A stretch of 64,000 nucleotides of DNA from Chondrilla cf. caribensis (taxonomy: Eukaryota; Porifera; Demospongiae; Chondrillida; Chondrillidae): NCBI GenBank assembly GCA_964020155.1, contig OZ026548.1:1577397-1641396 (forward strand). Reading direction: 5' to 3'. Of the stretch, positions 1-11,135 are shown piece after piece. The notes beneath the pieces were generated by a model. The model ran no database searches, was not told the origin of the DNA, and saw only the letters and a list, made by a program, of their open reading frames with translations. Position 1 is the first letter of the stretch; each line of letters opens with the position of its first letter. A program made the translations under genes and the position numbers.

Positions 1-47
1 AGAAGGAGGACAATTCCCAAAAATGTAATGGATGCAATATTTGTGGG

Positions 48-55
48 TATAAATA
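48..55 (+). promoter_or_regulatory. TATA box of a broken class II family member
   Basis: TATAAATA in the context gtgggTATAAATAGAAA, the same block found ahead of the intact genes at 18087 and 31882. The coding sequence behind it is broken, so this is probably a relic promoter. Confidence 0.5.
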
Positions 56-130
56 GAAATGTTCAGGTATACCAAATTATTAGTTTGTGAGTAGTATATA
101 GTCACAGTGTTGGGAATAATGGCTTTAAAA

Positions 131-1105
131 TTATGGTTGCCTTCTTAATGTACCGTTGGACAAATGAAGTTGCAGCAGTCAACATCTCTAACTGTATTTC
201 CAACCCAACAGGAAAGGTCTCCCTCGATATTGATGTGGTCGGTGTTCCCGGTCCTGAATCGTATCGTCTAACTATCATCTAACTATCGTCAGTGGTTGAA
301 ATGACATTCAAGTCAGAAATGATCCTCATTTTGGTAATAGTGACACTTTACTCTAGTGCAGTTACTGCAGTCAACGTCTCTGACTGTCCTTCCAACTCAA
401 CAGGAAAGGTCTCCCTCGATATTGATGTGGTCGGTGTTCCCGGTCCTGAAGGAACCAAGGGAGATCAGGGAGGAATCGGCATCCAAGGAGTGAATGGGGC
501 AGTGGTGAGAAGGGAATGAAAGGAGCTAGAGGCTATTCAGGTGATAGAGGACATGTTGGAGTTCCAGGTCATCCAGGAGCCATTGGTCCACATGGGTACC
601 CTGGAGATACAGTACAGAGTGAATCAGGAACTCACACCACACATTGTACTTGATATCAACAAACATTACTACGTAGTATGCATACATGAGTAGTTTGATG
701 TGAGTGGAACTGAAGTACACAGGAAATCATACAATTGTAGTGTGTCCACACACTTGTATGGTCTTGCTATACTCTGTACTCTGTGGGGTTCCAGGTCATC
801 CAGGATGTGGAAGAACTGTGGATGTTGGTTGTTCCTCTCTGACATTTCCAATCGGATATAAATATGATCATATCTGTGGGCACGCTAGGAGATATCAAAA
901 GGGATCATTGGATGCCTTCGGAACCTCTCAAGGGAAATCCATAGATGATGACTATGTAGATGGGATATCTATTACAAGAGGACGTCCTTGAAAACACGTG
1001 TGGACCTATGCTGCTGGAGTCCACGAGACCCATCATCCTGCTCAATATCGCTGTCCATGCTCACCTAATGGAGCCTCATTTGTACCAGGATTTGGGTTCT
1101 CTAAC
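131..1105 (+). pseudogene. Composite, rearranged collagen-stalk/Cys-rich head pseudogene
   Basis: Four pieces of the family are stitched together. Bases 131-258 carry a class II leader (MVAFLMYRW) as far as the first stalk residues. From 301 a second, class I leader (MTFKSEMILIL) and stalk begin, and a one-base loss near 497-505 shifts the frame. At about 605-785 the sequence jumps into what is 3' flank in the other genes. From about 786 it re-enters the head ([17 protein letters not shown]) and matches the divergent head of the 5159 copy, including the same in-frame TGA at 989-991. The end of the head is lost after about 1100. No continuous protein can come from this locus. It is the left partner of an old roughly 5-kb duplication whose right partner starts near 5100. 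Confidence 0.85.
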
Positions 1106-1329
1106 CCCAACTTGTATCACAATATTGAACATGGACGCCACTCAGTTGTGTTCACTTAAATTCATAATACCCATCATGCATAGATAGTAGATAGTCTACT
1201 TTATTGTACTTCATGTTACACTTACGTATGAGTACAGGCATACATACATATGTAGTGCATCCATAATCATTATGATATTGTTGAAATGATGATGGATCTC
1301 ATGATAAAACAATTATTCCTAACCTGGTT

Positions 1330-1540
1330 TGGGAGACCATATGACTTCTGTGTGTTTCATGAGAAAACAAATAATGAAACACACAATAATGGGCTATTCT
1401 GGGCCACTGATAGAATTGTCCTCTGAGTGCAGACAACTAAGTACAGTAGGTAAAATTTGATGTAGCAAATCTGGGGTATTTCCTAAAGAACATTCTCCAC
1501 CAGTGACAACATTGAGGTTATATGTCCTACATGATGGTAG
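1330..1540 (+). pseudogene. Relic of a diverged head domain
   Basis: Short stretches still read like the last third of the head: a DDFCVF-like match to DDYYCES, then CSKSGVFPKEHS matching [12 protein letters not shown]. They are interrupted by stops and frame shifts. The same relic recurs at about 6421-6640 and 19846-20060, in each case between a class II-type and a class I-type gene. Confidence 0.6.
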
Positions 1541-1928
1541 TGCACATGTACAACTGTATGCTATATGCACTTTACCAGTACAGTACTGACATATGTGTAC
1601 AACTGCACACTACACATGTTGTGCATATTTAATGGTCCATATGTTATGGAATTTGATGGAAAACATACAAGTGAAGTAGGCATATCAACTTTCAAACATC
1701 AAGGGATCACCACTGCACAACATAGTCTTCTTCATTCCAACCCGAAAGTGATACCATTGATCCCCATACCACTGTTCCCACAGAAAGTGTGTACACATCA
1801 ACACAAAGAAGAGGTTCAACACTTGGTCTACTTCATGTTGTCAACTTGTACTTGTTCACATTACTATAGCAATATGGTAACTTATACACATCAGAAATGA
1901 AATTGAGAGGACACTGTACAAATTTGAG

Positions 1929-1936
1929 TATATAAA
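1929..1936 (+). promoter_or_regulatory. TATA box of the 1979 pseudogene
   Basis: TATATAAA followed by GAGTTGTCTGAAGCAGTAAA, the class I promoter block, 50 bp before the ATG. The promoter looks intact although the coding region is not. Confidence 0.55.
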
Positions 1937-1978
1937 GAGTTGTCTGAAGCAGTAAATCTACTATCGTCAGTGGTTGAA

Positions 1979-2603
1979 ATGACATTCAAGTCAGAAATGA
2001 TCCTCATTTTGGTAATAGTGACACTTTACTCTAGTGCAGTTACTGCAGTCAACGTCTCTGACTGTCCTTCCAACTCAACAGGAAAGATCTCCCTCGATAT
2101 TGATGTGGTCGGTGCAATGACATTAACACATTCATGAAAGATATCAAGTCAACATTCACCAAATGTGGATCTACAGCTTGAACTGGAGACGTGTTACATA
2201 CATCGATACCACTCAGGGGACAACTTGTCCAGTTGGTCTTCGTGAGGTCACCAACAGTGCATTGAACAAGAGAGCATGTGGAAGAACTGTGAATGTTGGT
2301 TGTTCCTCTCTGACCTTCCCCAGTGGAGGAAGCTACACACACGTTTGTGGATGTGCTTGAGGATACCAGCACTTTACTACTGATGCCTTTCGTGCTTTTA
2401 ATGGTAACACAATAAATGATGCATATGTCGATGGGCTATCCATTACTAGGGGCAGCCTCAGGAAGCACATATGGTTGTATGCTGCTGGACATAAGGAAAA
2501 ATTGAATATAACTACTGACAACATTGAGGTCAGGTGTTGTTGCAATCAGAGTCAGTGGGATGAAGACATTTTCACTGACATTGTGGAGATATGGGTCTTG
2601 TAA
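1979..2603 (+). pseudogene. Class I collagen-stalk gene, stalk deleted and frame broken
   Basis: An intact class I leader (MTFKSEMILILVIVTLYSS) runs to SLDIDVVG. A deletion then removes the whole Gly-X-Y stalk and part of the neck, joining it out of frame to the neck. A missing base in TGTGGATC (TGTGGGATC elsewhere) shifts the frame again before the head. The head has a TGA near 2358 where other genes read CGA, and lacks the middle part from the CPC motif to the WEDPLWDG motif. The final TDIVEIWVL and stop survive. The matching intact copy is the gene at 7138. Confidence 0.88.
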
Positions 2604-3158
2604 CAGTTAGGATAAAGGTACATGTATCAGGAACCCACACCACACATTGTACTTGATATCAACAAACATTACTATGTAGTATGCATACATGAGTAGTTTA
2701 ATGTGAGTCGAACTGAAGTACACAGGAAATCATACAATTGTAGTGTGTCCACACACTTGTATGGTCTTGCTATACTCTGTACTCTCTTGAATAATGAGAT
2801 TCATATGCGTTGGTTCAGTGAATCACTATAGGGTGAGCATGAATATCGTAATGTACAGTGATATTGAAGGACAAGTACAAATGACAACAGCTACAGTTCG
2901 GAGTCCACACAAAACACACAAACAAACCCAATCATTTGGTACAGTTTGGAATGATACATGTAATAAATATTAAGCCTGAATATCCTAATGTACGGTGTTA
3001 TCAGAGGACACACTGACAGGTACAGACAGCACAGGTTGTGCTCAACATCAATACATGTGCACACAGGTGTGATGTAAGTGCAGTGAACATGTAGGTAGGG
3101 TATCAGTAACACACGATCATCAGGATATGTATGATATTTCCTAGCATAAGATACGTAT
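2604..3158 (+). other. Spacer with conserved family 3' flank
   Basis: The first 230 or so bases match the 3' flank shared by the whole family (TTAGSATAAAGGTACATGTA and onward). The rest shows no gene that I can support. Confidence 0.5.
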
Positions 3159-3359
3159 GTGGTAGTTACAGTATTCTATTTGACAACAACATTACTGCTG
3201 GGAAAGGTTTGTTTTTGTGGTAATTGCACAATCAACCCAACTAATGGTACTGGATATCTAACTATATTCATAGAGGAATCCAACAGCTACTACACAGATA
3301 ACATTACACCGCACAATTTCGGCAGAGGTTGTGGTGACTTACAACAACAGGTCTCCTGA
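3159..3359 (+). other. Small unrecognised ORF, possible N-terminal relic
   Basis: It has 66 codons with a hydrophobic start (FYLTTTLLLGKVCFC) and then NCTINPTNGTGYLTI, which faintly recalls the family N-terminus [13 protein letters not shown]. No stalk or head follows. It could be a decayed N-terminal fragment or chance. There is no independent support for expression. Confidence 0.2.
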
Positions 3360-3524
3360 TATATAATCACTTACTTTCACACACTAGTCACACAGAAACA
3401 CGAGAGGTCAGACAACATGTCTCCCTTATATTGATAATATACATTTGCACACATTAACATAACAACATTGTAACTTGCAATTGGATACTTATAAAATACC
3501 GAAATGATACTGTAGAGAGTTGAG

Positions 3525-3530
3525 TATAAA
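3525..3530 (+). promoter_or_regulatory. TATA box of the 3588 gene
   Basis: TATAAA in GAGTATAAAGAGTTGTCTGA, 63 bp upstream of the ATG. The surrounding 70 bp are shared with the other class I and class III genes. Confidence 0.65.
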
Positions 3531-3587
3531 GAGTTGTCTGAAACAGTAGATCAGCTATCATCAGTGGTGTGTTAGTCAGTGGTTGAA

Positions 3588-4703
3588 ATGACATTCAAGT
3601 CAGAAATGATCCTTATTTTGGCATTTGTGATACTCTACTCTAGTGCAGTTACTGCAGTCAACATCTCTGACTGTGTTACCAGTCCAGCAGGAAGGGTCAC
3701 TCTTGATGTGGTCGGTGTTCCCGGTCCTGAAGGTCCCAAGGGAGATCAGGGAGGAATCGGCATCCAAGGAGTGAAGGGGGACAGTGGTGAGAAGGGAATG
3801 AAAGGAGCTAGAGGCTATTCGGGTGATAGAGGACCTATTGGAGTTCCAGGTCATCCAGGATTGACAGGAGAGCAAGGACACACTGGAGACAGAGGTCAAA
3901 AGGGACAGAAAGGAGAAACGGGAGCAATTGGTCAGTCGGGACTACCAGGAGCCATCGGTCCACGTGGGTACCCTGGAGACACAGTACTGAGTGAAGATGA
4001 ATTCAGGAAAGTAACAAAAGTTGTACAAATGAACATTACTTATCAACTCAATGACATCAACACATTCATGAAAGATATCAAGTTGACATTCACCAAATGT
4101 GGGATCTACAGCTTGAACTGGAGACGCGTTACATACATCGATACCACTCAGGGGTCAACTTGTCCAGTTGGTCTTCGTGAGGTCACCAACAGTACATTGA
4201 ACAAGAGAGCATGTGGAAGAACTGTGGATGTTGGTTGTTCCTCTCTGACCTTCCCCAGTGGAGGAAGCTACACACACGTTTGTGGACGTGCTCGAGGATA
4301 CCGGTTCCACACTACAGATGGATTTCTTGGATATGGTGGTGGAACCACAATAGATACTACATACGTTGACGGATTGTCCATTACTAGGGGCAGTCCCAGG
4401 AAGCATATATGGTCGTATGCTGCTAATACAGATGGTTGTCACTGTCATTCTCAAGAATCTGAACATTTAAGACCTAACTTTGTTGGCAACGACTATTATT
4501 GCGAAGTAGGTAATTCTTGGGAAGATCCCCTCTGGGACGGAGAGGGGTGCACACAACCAGGGAACACTTGTTGTCAGAGATCTGGATGGTTTCACAAGGA
4601 GGTCCCTCCCACCACTGACAACATTGAGGTCAGGTGGTGCTGTGATCAGAATCAGAGAGATGAAGACTTCTACACTGACATTGTGGAGATATGGGTCTTG
4701 TAA
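3588..4703 (+). CDS. Secreted collagen-stalk protein with Cys-rich head, longest stalk (class I)
   Basis: This single-exon gene encodes 371 aa. Residues 1-23 form a signal peptide (hydrophobic MILILAFVILYSS, cut likely after TA). A Cys follows in NISDC. Next come about 29 uninterrupted Gly-X-Y triplets, 12 more triplets than the usual 19 in the array through an extra block rich in GDRGQKGQKGET. Then come a neck with heptad-like spacing and a roughly 220-residue head starting [13 protein letters not shown] and ending TDIVEIWVL. The head keeps [35 protein letters not shown] and NTCC, but CPC is replaced by CHCHS and the segment around it is shorter. The ATG is chosen because the leader is conserved from this Met in all class I paralogs. 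By shape it resembles C1q, collectin or ficolin proteins (inference); I know no named family for the head. It may be a defence or matrix protein. Confidence 0.88.
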   Translation: MTFKSEMILILAFVILYSSAVTAVNISDCVTSPAGRVTLDVVGVPGPEGPKGDQGGIGIQGVKGDSGEKGMKGARGYSGDRGPIGVPGHPGLTGEQGHTGDRGQKGQKGETGAIGQSGLPGAIGPRGYPGDTVLSEDEFRKVTKVVQMNITYQLNDINTFMKDIKLTFTKCGIYSLNWRRVTYIDTTQGSTCPVGLREVTNSTLNKRACGRTVDVGCSSLTFPSGGSYTHVCGRARGYRFHTTDGFLGYGGGTTIDTTYVDGLSITRGSPRKHIWSYAANTDGCHCHSQESEHLRPNFVGNDYYCEVGNSWEDPLWDGEGCTQPGNTCCQRSGWFHKEVPPTTDNIEVRWCCDQNQRDEDFYTDIVEIWVL

Positions 4704-5158
4704 CAGTTAGCATAAAGGTACATGTATCAGGATCTCACACCACACATTGTACTTGATGTCAACGAACATTACTACGTAGTATGCATACATGAATAGTTTG
4801 ATGTGAGTGGAACTGAAGTACACAGGAAATCATACAAGTGTAGTGTGTCTACACACTTGTATGATCTTCCTATACTCTGTATTCTCTGAAATAATGACCT
4901 TCATATACGTTGATTCAGTGAATTACTATATGACAACTGCACACCACACACACTGTACCAGTACAGTACTGACACACTTGTATAACTGTATACTACACAC
5001 ACTTTGCCAGTGCAGTACTGACACACTTGTACAACTCTATACTACACATATCATGCATATTCACAAAATGGCAAATAAATAGAAATGTTCAGGTATACCA
5101 AATTATTAGTTTGTGAGTAGTATATAGTCACAGTGTTGGGAATAATGGCCTTAAAATT

Positions 5159-6187
5159 ATGGTTGCCTTCTTAATGTACCCTTGGACAAATGAAGTTGCA
5201 GCAGTCAACATCTCTAACTGTGTCACCAACCCAGCAGGAAAGGTCTCCCTCGATATTGATGTGGTCGGTGTTCCCGGTCCTGAAGGTCCCAAGGGAGATC
5301 AGGGAGGAATCGGCATCCAAGGAGTGAAGGGGGACAGTGGTGAGAAGGGAATGAAAGGAGCTAGAGGATATCCGGGTGATAGAGGACCTATTGGAGTTCC
5401 AGGTCATCCAGGAGCCATCGGTCCACGTTGGTACACTGGAGACACAGTACTGAGTGAAGATGAATTCGAGAGAGTAACACAAAGTATACAAATGAACGTT
5501 TCCTCTCAACTAAATGACATTAACACATTCATAAATGACATCAAGTCAACATTCACCAAATGTGGGATCTACAGCTTGAACTGGAGACGTGTCACATACA
5601 TCGATACCACTCAGGGGTCAACTTGTCCAGATGGTCTTCGTGAGGTCACCAACAGTGCATTGAACAAGAGAGCATGTGGAAGAACTGTGGATGGTGGTTG
5701 TTCCTCTCTGACATTTCCAATTGGATATAAATATGATCATATCTGTGGGCACGCTAGGAGATATCAAAAGGGATCACTGGATGCCTTCGGAACCTCTCAA
5801 GGGAAATCCATAGATGATGACTATGTAGATGGGATATCTATTACAAGAGGACGTCCTTGAAAACACGTGTGGACCTATGCTGCTGGAGTCCACGAGACCC
5901 ATCATCCTGCTCAATATCGCTGTCCATGCTCACCTAATGGAGCCTCATTTGTACCAGGATTTGTGGGCAATAATTACTACTGTGAAAATGGATTCGATAT
6001 GTGGACAGATCCCTTGTGGGATGGGGCAGGTTGTAAAGCAGATGGGAACAAATGCTGTGATGAGTATGGCTGGTTCCACCGGAGCAATTTGTCAACATCT
6101 GATGACATAGAAGTACGTTGGTGTGGAAATGAAGATAGAGGCAATGAAGATGCGCTCACAGACCTCGTGGAGATATGGGTTCTTTAA
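5159..6187 (+). pseudogene. Class II collagen-stalk gene with in-frame TGA and divergent head
   Basis: It reads in one frame from [15 protein letters not shown] through a 19-triplet stalk, neck and head to TDLVEIWVL, except for a TGA at 5858-5860 where paralogs have Arg (RGSPRKH). The change fits CGA to TGA. A 13-bp loss in the leader removes the upstream start MALKLFLTI, leaving a weak signal sequence. The TATA box seen in its relatives has become GCAAATAAAT at 5071-5080. From about residue 180 the head departs from all intact paralogs (FPIGYKYDHICGHARRYQ, later GNKCCDEYGWFHRSN), so it looks chimeric or is an older lineage. Probably a pseudogene; stop readthrough cannot be excluded. Confidence 0.8.
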
Positions 6188-6420
6188 CCCCAACTTGTAT
6201 CACAATATTAAACATGGATGCCACTCAATTGTGTTCACTTGAATTCAATGAATCATAATACGTATAATGCATAGATAGGAGATAGTCAAAATACTTTATT
6301 GTACATCATGTTACACTTACGAGTACAGGCATACGTACATATGTAGTGCATCCATAATCACTATGATATTGTTAAAATGATGATGGATCTCATGATAAAA
6401 CAATTCCAAACCTGTTCATG

Positions 6421-6640
6421 GACCTGGTTTGGGAGACCAGATGACTTCTGTGTGTTTCATGGGAAAACAAATAATGAAACATACAATAATTGGCTATTCT
6501 GGGCCACTGATAGAATTGTCCTCTGAGTGCAGACAACTAAGTACAGTAGGCAACAAGTGCTGTAGCAAATCTGGGGTATTTCCTAAAGAACATTCTCCAC
6601 CAGTGACAACAATGAGGTTATATGTCCTACATGATGGTAG
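6421..6640 (+). pseudogene. Relic of a diverged head domain (second copy)
   Basis: The best-preserved of three copies: GNKCCSKSGVFPKEHS aligns with [16 protein letters not shown] of the intact heads, and upstream bases recall DDYYC and WEDPLWDG. Stops interrupt it. It is the counterpart of the relics at 1330 and 19846. Confidence 0.65.
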
Positions 6641-7087
6641 TGCACATGTACAACTGTATGCTACACGCACTGTACATGTACCAGTGCAGTATTGACACAC
6701 TTGTGCAACTGTACACTACACACACTGTACCAGTACAGTACTGACGCACTAGTACAACTCTACACTACACATGTTGTGCATGTTTACAAAGTGGTCCATA
6801 TGTAATGGAATTTAATGGAAAACATCCAAGTGAAGTAGGCATATCAACTTTCAAACATCAAGGGATCACCACTGCACAACATAGTCTTCTTCATTCCAAT
6901 GGGAAAGTGATACCATTGATCCCCATACCACTGTTCCCACAGAAAGTGTGTACACATCAACACAAAGAAGAGGTTCAACACTTGGTCTACTTCATGTTGT
7001 CAACTTGTACTTGTTCACATTACTATAGCAATATGGTAACTTACACACATGTAAAATGAAATTGAGAGGACACTGTACAAATTTGAG

Positions 7088-7095
7088 TATATAAA
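7088..7095 (+). promoter_or_regulatory. TATA box of the 7138 gene
   Basis: TATATAAA 50 bp before the ATG, followed by the shared GAGTTGTCTGAAGCAGTAAA block. Confidence 0.65.
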
Positions 7096-7137
7096 GAGTT
7101 GTCTGAAGCAGTAAATCTACTACTGTCAGTGGTTGAA

Positions 7138-8223
7138 ATGACATTCAAGTCAGAAATGATCCTTATTTTGGCACTAGTGATACTCTACTCTAGTGCAGTT
7201 GCTGCAGTCAACGGCTCTGACTGTATTTCCAACCCAACAGGAAAGGTCTCCCTCGATATTGATGTGGTAGGTGTTCCCGGTCCCGAAGGCCCCAAGGGAG
7301 ATCAGGGAGGAATCGGCATCCAAGGAGTGAAGGGGGACAGCGGTGAGAAGGGAATGAAAGGAGCTAGGGGTTATCCGGGAGAGAGAGGACCTGATGGTGT
7401 TCAAGGTCATCCAGGAGCCATGGGTCCACGTGGGTACCCTGGAGACACAGTACTGAGTGAAGATGAATTCAGGAAAGTAACACAAAGCATACAAAAGAAC
7501 ATTTTCTCTCAACTCGATGACATTAACACATTCATGAAAGATATCAAGTCAACATTCACCAAATGTGGGATCTACAGCTTGAACTGGAGACGCGTTACAT
7601 ACATCGATACCACTCAGGGGACAACTTGTCCAGATGGTCTTCGTGAGGTCAACGATAGTGCATTGAACAAGACAGCATGTGGAAGAACTGTGGATGTTGG
7701 TTGTTCCTCTCTGACCTTCCCCAGTGGAGGAAGCTACGCACACGTTTGTGGCCGTGCTCGAGGATACCAGCACTTTACTACTGATGGCTTTCGTGCTTTT
7801 GATGGTAACACGATTAATGATGCATATGTCGATGGACTATCCATTACTAGGGGCAGCCCCAGGAAGCACATATGGTCGTATGCTGCTGGACATCAGGAAA
7901 AATTTAATAAAAACCGATATCATTTTCAGTGTCCCTGTGCTGTGCCAGGATATAATAATACAAATAAAGCTCCCTTTGTTGGTGATGACTACTATTGTGA
8001 GAGTGGCTTTGATACTGTTTATCAACGTAGAATAGCATGGGAAGATCCCCTCTGGGACGGAGAGGGATGTACACAACCAGGGAACACTTGTTGTCAGAGA
8101 TCTGGATGGTTTCACAAGGAGGTCCCTCCCACCACTGACAACATTGAGGTCAGGTGGTGCTGTGATCAGAATCAATGGGATGAAGACGTCTTCACTGACA
8201 TTGTGGAGATATGGGTCTTGTAA
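7138..8223 (+). CDS. Secreted collagen-stalk protein with Cys-rich head (class I)
   Basis: Single exon, 361 aa. The leader is MTFKSEMILILALVILYSS with cleavage near AVAA/VNGS, then a Cys at residue 29, 19 Gly-X-Y triplets, a neck ([20 protein letters not shown]) and the full head. The head carries the usual Cys set, [59 protein letters not shown] and RWCCD. The variable segment before CPC is HQEKFNKNRYHFQ, identical to that of its duplicate at 20554. A TTG lies further upstream in frame, but the conserved ATG follows the TATA box at a sensible distance. The 3' flank has an AATAAA near 8279, a plausible polyadenylation signal. It is probably secreted and trimeric; ligand unknown. Confidence 0.9.
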   Translation: MTFKSEMILILALVILYSSAVAAVNGSDCISNPTGKVSLDIDVVGVPGPEGPKGDQGGIGIQGVKGDSGEKGMKGARGYPGERGPDGVQGHPGAMGPRGYPGDTVLSEDEFRKVTQSIQKNIFSQLDDINTFMKDIKSTFTKCGIYSLNWRRVTYIDTTQGTTCPDGLREVNDSALNKTACGRTVDVGCSSLTFPSGGSYAHVCGRARGYQHFTTDGFRAFDGNTINDAYVDGLSITRGSPRKHIWSYAAGHQEKFNKNRYHFQCPCAVPGYNNTNKAPFVGDDYYCESGFDTVYQRRIAWEDPLWDGEGCTQPGNTCCQRSGWFHKEVPPTTDNIEVRWCCDQNQWDEDVFTDIVEIWVL

Positions 8224-8611
8224 CAGTTAGCATAAAGGTACATGTATCAGGAACTCACACCACACATTGTACTTGATATCAATAAACATTACTACGTAGT
8301 ATGCATACATGAGTAGTTTGATGTAAGTGGAACTGAAGTACACAGGAAATCATACAATTGTAGTGTGTCCACACACTTGTATGGTCTTGCTATACTCTGT
8401 ACTCTCTTAATATTAATAATGAGATTCATATGCGTTGGTTCAGTGAATCACTATAGGGTGAGCACGAATATCATAGTGTACAGTGATATCGGAGGACATA
8501 TATCACAAGTTATAGTTGTAGCCTGGTTAACAGTAACGAGTAACAGTACAATATCAATCATGCAATGAACTACATTACGCATGGCATTGTGCTAATGTCT
8601 TTTGCTATACT

Positions 8612-8740
8612 ATATTGCCACTTAGTTAGTGAGTACCTGTGTTAGTACATGAACTCAACACTCCTGGTCTAGTGAATACACTTCAGAAGTAAATACAGAT
8701 TTGGTGTGCCCTTCAAGGTATATACTCACTATAAGTAAGT
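8612..8740 (+). mobile_element. Decayed short TA-type inverted-repeat element
   Basis: The block from CACTTAGTTAGTGAGTACCT to AAGGTATATACTCACTATAA matches the inside and ends of the element at 58496-58670. It is shorter than its duplicate at 22046-22235, having lost about 60 bp in the middle. Confidence 0.45.
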
Positions 8741-10358
8741 TTGACTTATAAATTCAATATTCTTTAAAATAATATGACATGGTACATATTATATACATTA
8801 TTATGGAACTGCATTGGTTATTCGTCGACTTGTATAATATATAATATAATTATAATAATAATAAAATTAAAGATTACAATTGCTACTGCATACAATATCT
8901 TGAAGATCTCACTGCAGCTATATATATAAATAGCTAGTTTACAGAGAAAGGTGTGACACTATTATAATAATAATTATTATATTATAATAATATTTATTTA
9001 TTTATTTTATTTATATTGTGATAAAGTTCATTCTAGACTATGTATATTATATGCAATCTCAGTGTGTGCCTTATCAACAGATACAGTGTGTCTGTGTGTG
9101 ATTTATAACAGATAGTTATTAGTGACCTTTTATGAGTACGAAAACCATGTGTTTCAGTAGCACATGTCGACCATTGGAGTCAGAGTCTTTGCTTGAGTGT
9201 CCTTATGAGATTGCTGTTGCTGAATTACTGAGTTGTTTGCTTGACACGTGCATTTGGTGGCCCTCGTGTACCAAAATTAGTGGTTTCGTGACATATATAT
9301 GCAACATATGTATGAGAACTAAAAAACTTATAATAACATTATTATTAAGGAAGTTGTCCTATAACATGGTCATATAATTAAGGAGATACAGCACAGAGCA
9401 GCTGAGTGGCTAAGTAAATTATATGTACTGAGCACAGTTTCTAGCATTGACCTTACTCAGTAGAGGATCCGATCAACTATATATTATAATACAAATATAA
9501 TATTATTATAACTGTAAGTCATAATAATTATGAGACTATATAATAACGTGGTACACAACATATATAGCTCCTGAGTTTAATAATTATACATAGTTGCAAT
9601 TGGAAATTCAATGTAATTTGCCATGCAAATCAAAATTAATAAATTGATGCTTATTATATTATAACACAGCAAATTTCTGAGTTATTAATTGTGGTTTGCT
9701 GTAGCAATGCATAATATTATGTACAAGTCATAAAAATATAGTTAGGAAGTCCCGTGAATTGCAAGAACATTTGATAACAAGCTTTAATATAAGAACTGGT
9801 TTTGTGGGTCCAGCCCTAGCAGTTTGTTTCTACTTTATAATATCACTTTCAATTATTATAGTAACATTAGAGTATTAATAGAGTTCAATTAGGTAATTAT
9901 AATACAGTGATTAAAATATAATACTATTATCGAAAATCTACCACTACATATGTGATAAACTAGACAATTGTAATAATTATCATAACCAAAAAGCAATAAG
10001 TACAATTCATTTCTGTACAGAAAGTTTAACATCTTACAAAGAGTACTTTAATCCTACCACAAGACTAGGGTGCTAAAGATGACAACTCTATGGTATTCCG
10101 ACAATGGACTAATTTGAAACAACCTGCAGAGGAGGGAAGAGGAGAGGAAGAGAGTGAGTGAGGGAGGGAGGGGGGGGAGAAAGAAAGAGGGAAGAAAAGA
10201 GTACGAAGAGAGTTATTAAAATGCAGTTCACCAGGTGACAACTGTTTAGCGAGTAACACAACTTTATAATTTTCATTCTTAGACTAACACCAGGCTCTCA
10301 CTGGTACACAACTCACGGTCACCCCTCACAAGTCAACCCATCACTTCAAGGTTTTCCC
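8741..10358. other. AT-rich spacer, no gene seen
   Basis: Very AT-rich with short TATTATAA runs and a G-rich/GA-rich patch near 10130-10200. It is collinear with 22240-24020 in the second duplicate. I see no coding signal, RNA gene or clear element. Confidence 0.6.
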
Positions 10359-11042
10359 TCAACCCACCACTTCAAGCTCTCCTTGCTTGTTCTTCTTCGG
10401 TGGGCCTGGTTGTCCATTTATGAACAAGATGGTGCCTTGCTTACCCTTTGGAAGCTGATGTGTGAGCCTAATACAACAATAAACTGACAGTGAACATGAC
10501 AAAAGTATGAGCAAACAGAAAAAAGTACATTAACACAAACAGTCTAGGCTCTATCAACCGACACACAGATATACACATTACTCACAATAGGATGTATACA
10601 AACATACAAGAAAGTATATTAGGCAAATGTGGGCATATGTGTAAGCACACATCAAGTACACACACACAACTGGATCAAGTCCACACAACCAGTGTAGGTA
10701 CGTCATAGGTGTACGTACATCCATACCTGCTGGCGGACTCGATCTGGACATTGGAGATCCCACTGATGCGAACAAACTTGACAATGGTCTCAATGACGTG
10801 CTCCACCTCCACGATGAGGTCACCCTATCAGGGAAATCACGAGATAAACTACTCAGTAAAGCACACATAGGAACAGTACAGATCCTAACACACATGTATG
10901 TACGTTTGTAGGATGGAAGCTAAAAGTTAAATGTTTTGTATTGGTTTCACCGTGGAATAATGTTGATTGTGTATCCACTGGATCAACACATGCACACGTG
11001 TGCAAGCGTACTAAAGTACGTATGTACTGTATGAATGCTAGG

Positions 11043-11135
<93 letters not shown>

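Noticed and set aside
3600..3899. Minus-strand frames opposite each collagen-stalk gene (also near 5171, 7174, 18126, 20590, 31921, 33912)
   Set aside because: They recur only because the sense strand is conserved; Ser-rich shadow translations with no leader or domain.
5858..5860. Selenocysteine codon
   Set aside because: Paralogs have Arg at this site, CGA to TGA is a simple transition, and I saw no selenocysteine insertion element; a nonsense mutation is simpler.
7099..7137. Upstream extension MSEAVNLLLSVVE of the class I genes
   Set aside because: It would need a TTG start and lies between the TATA box and the conserved ATG, so it is most likely 5' UTR.
9132..9377. 81-codon frame in the AT-rich spacer, partly kept at 22620-22740
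   Set aside because: The duplicate has stops and indels in it; conservation is just the recent duplication.
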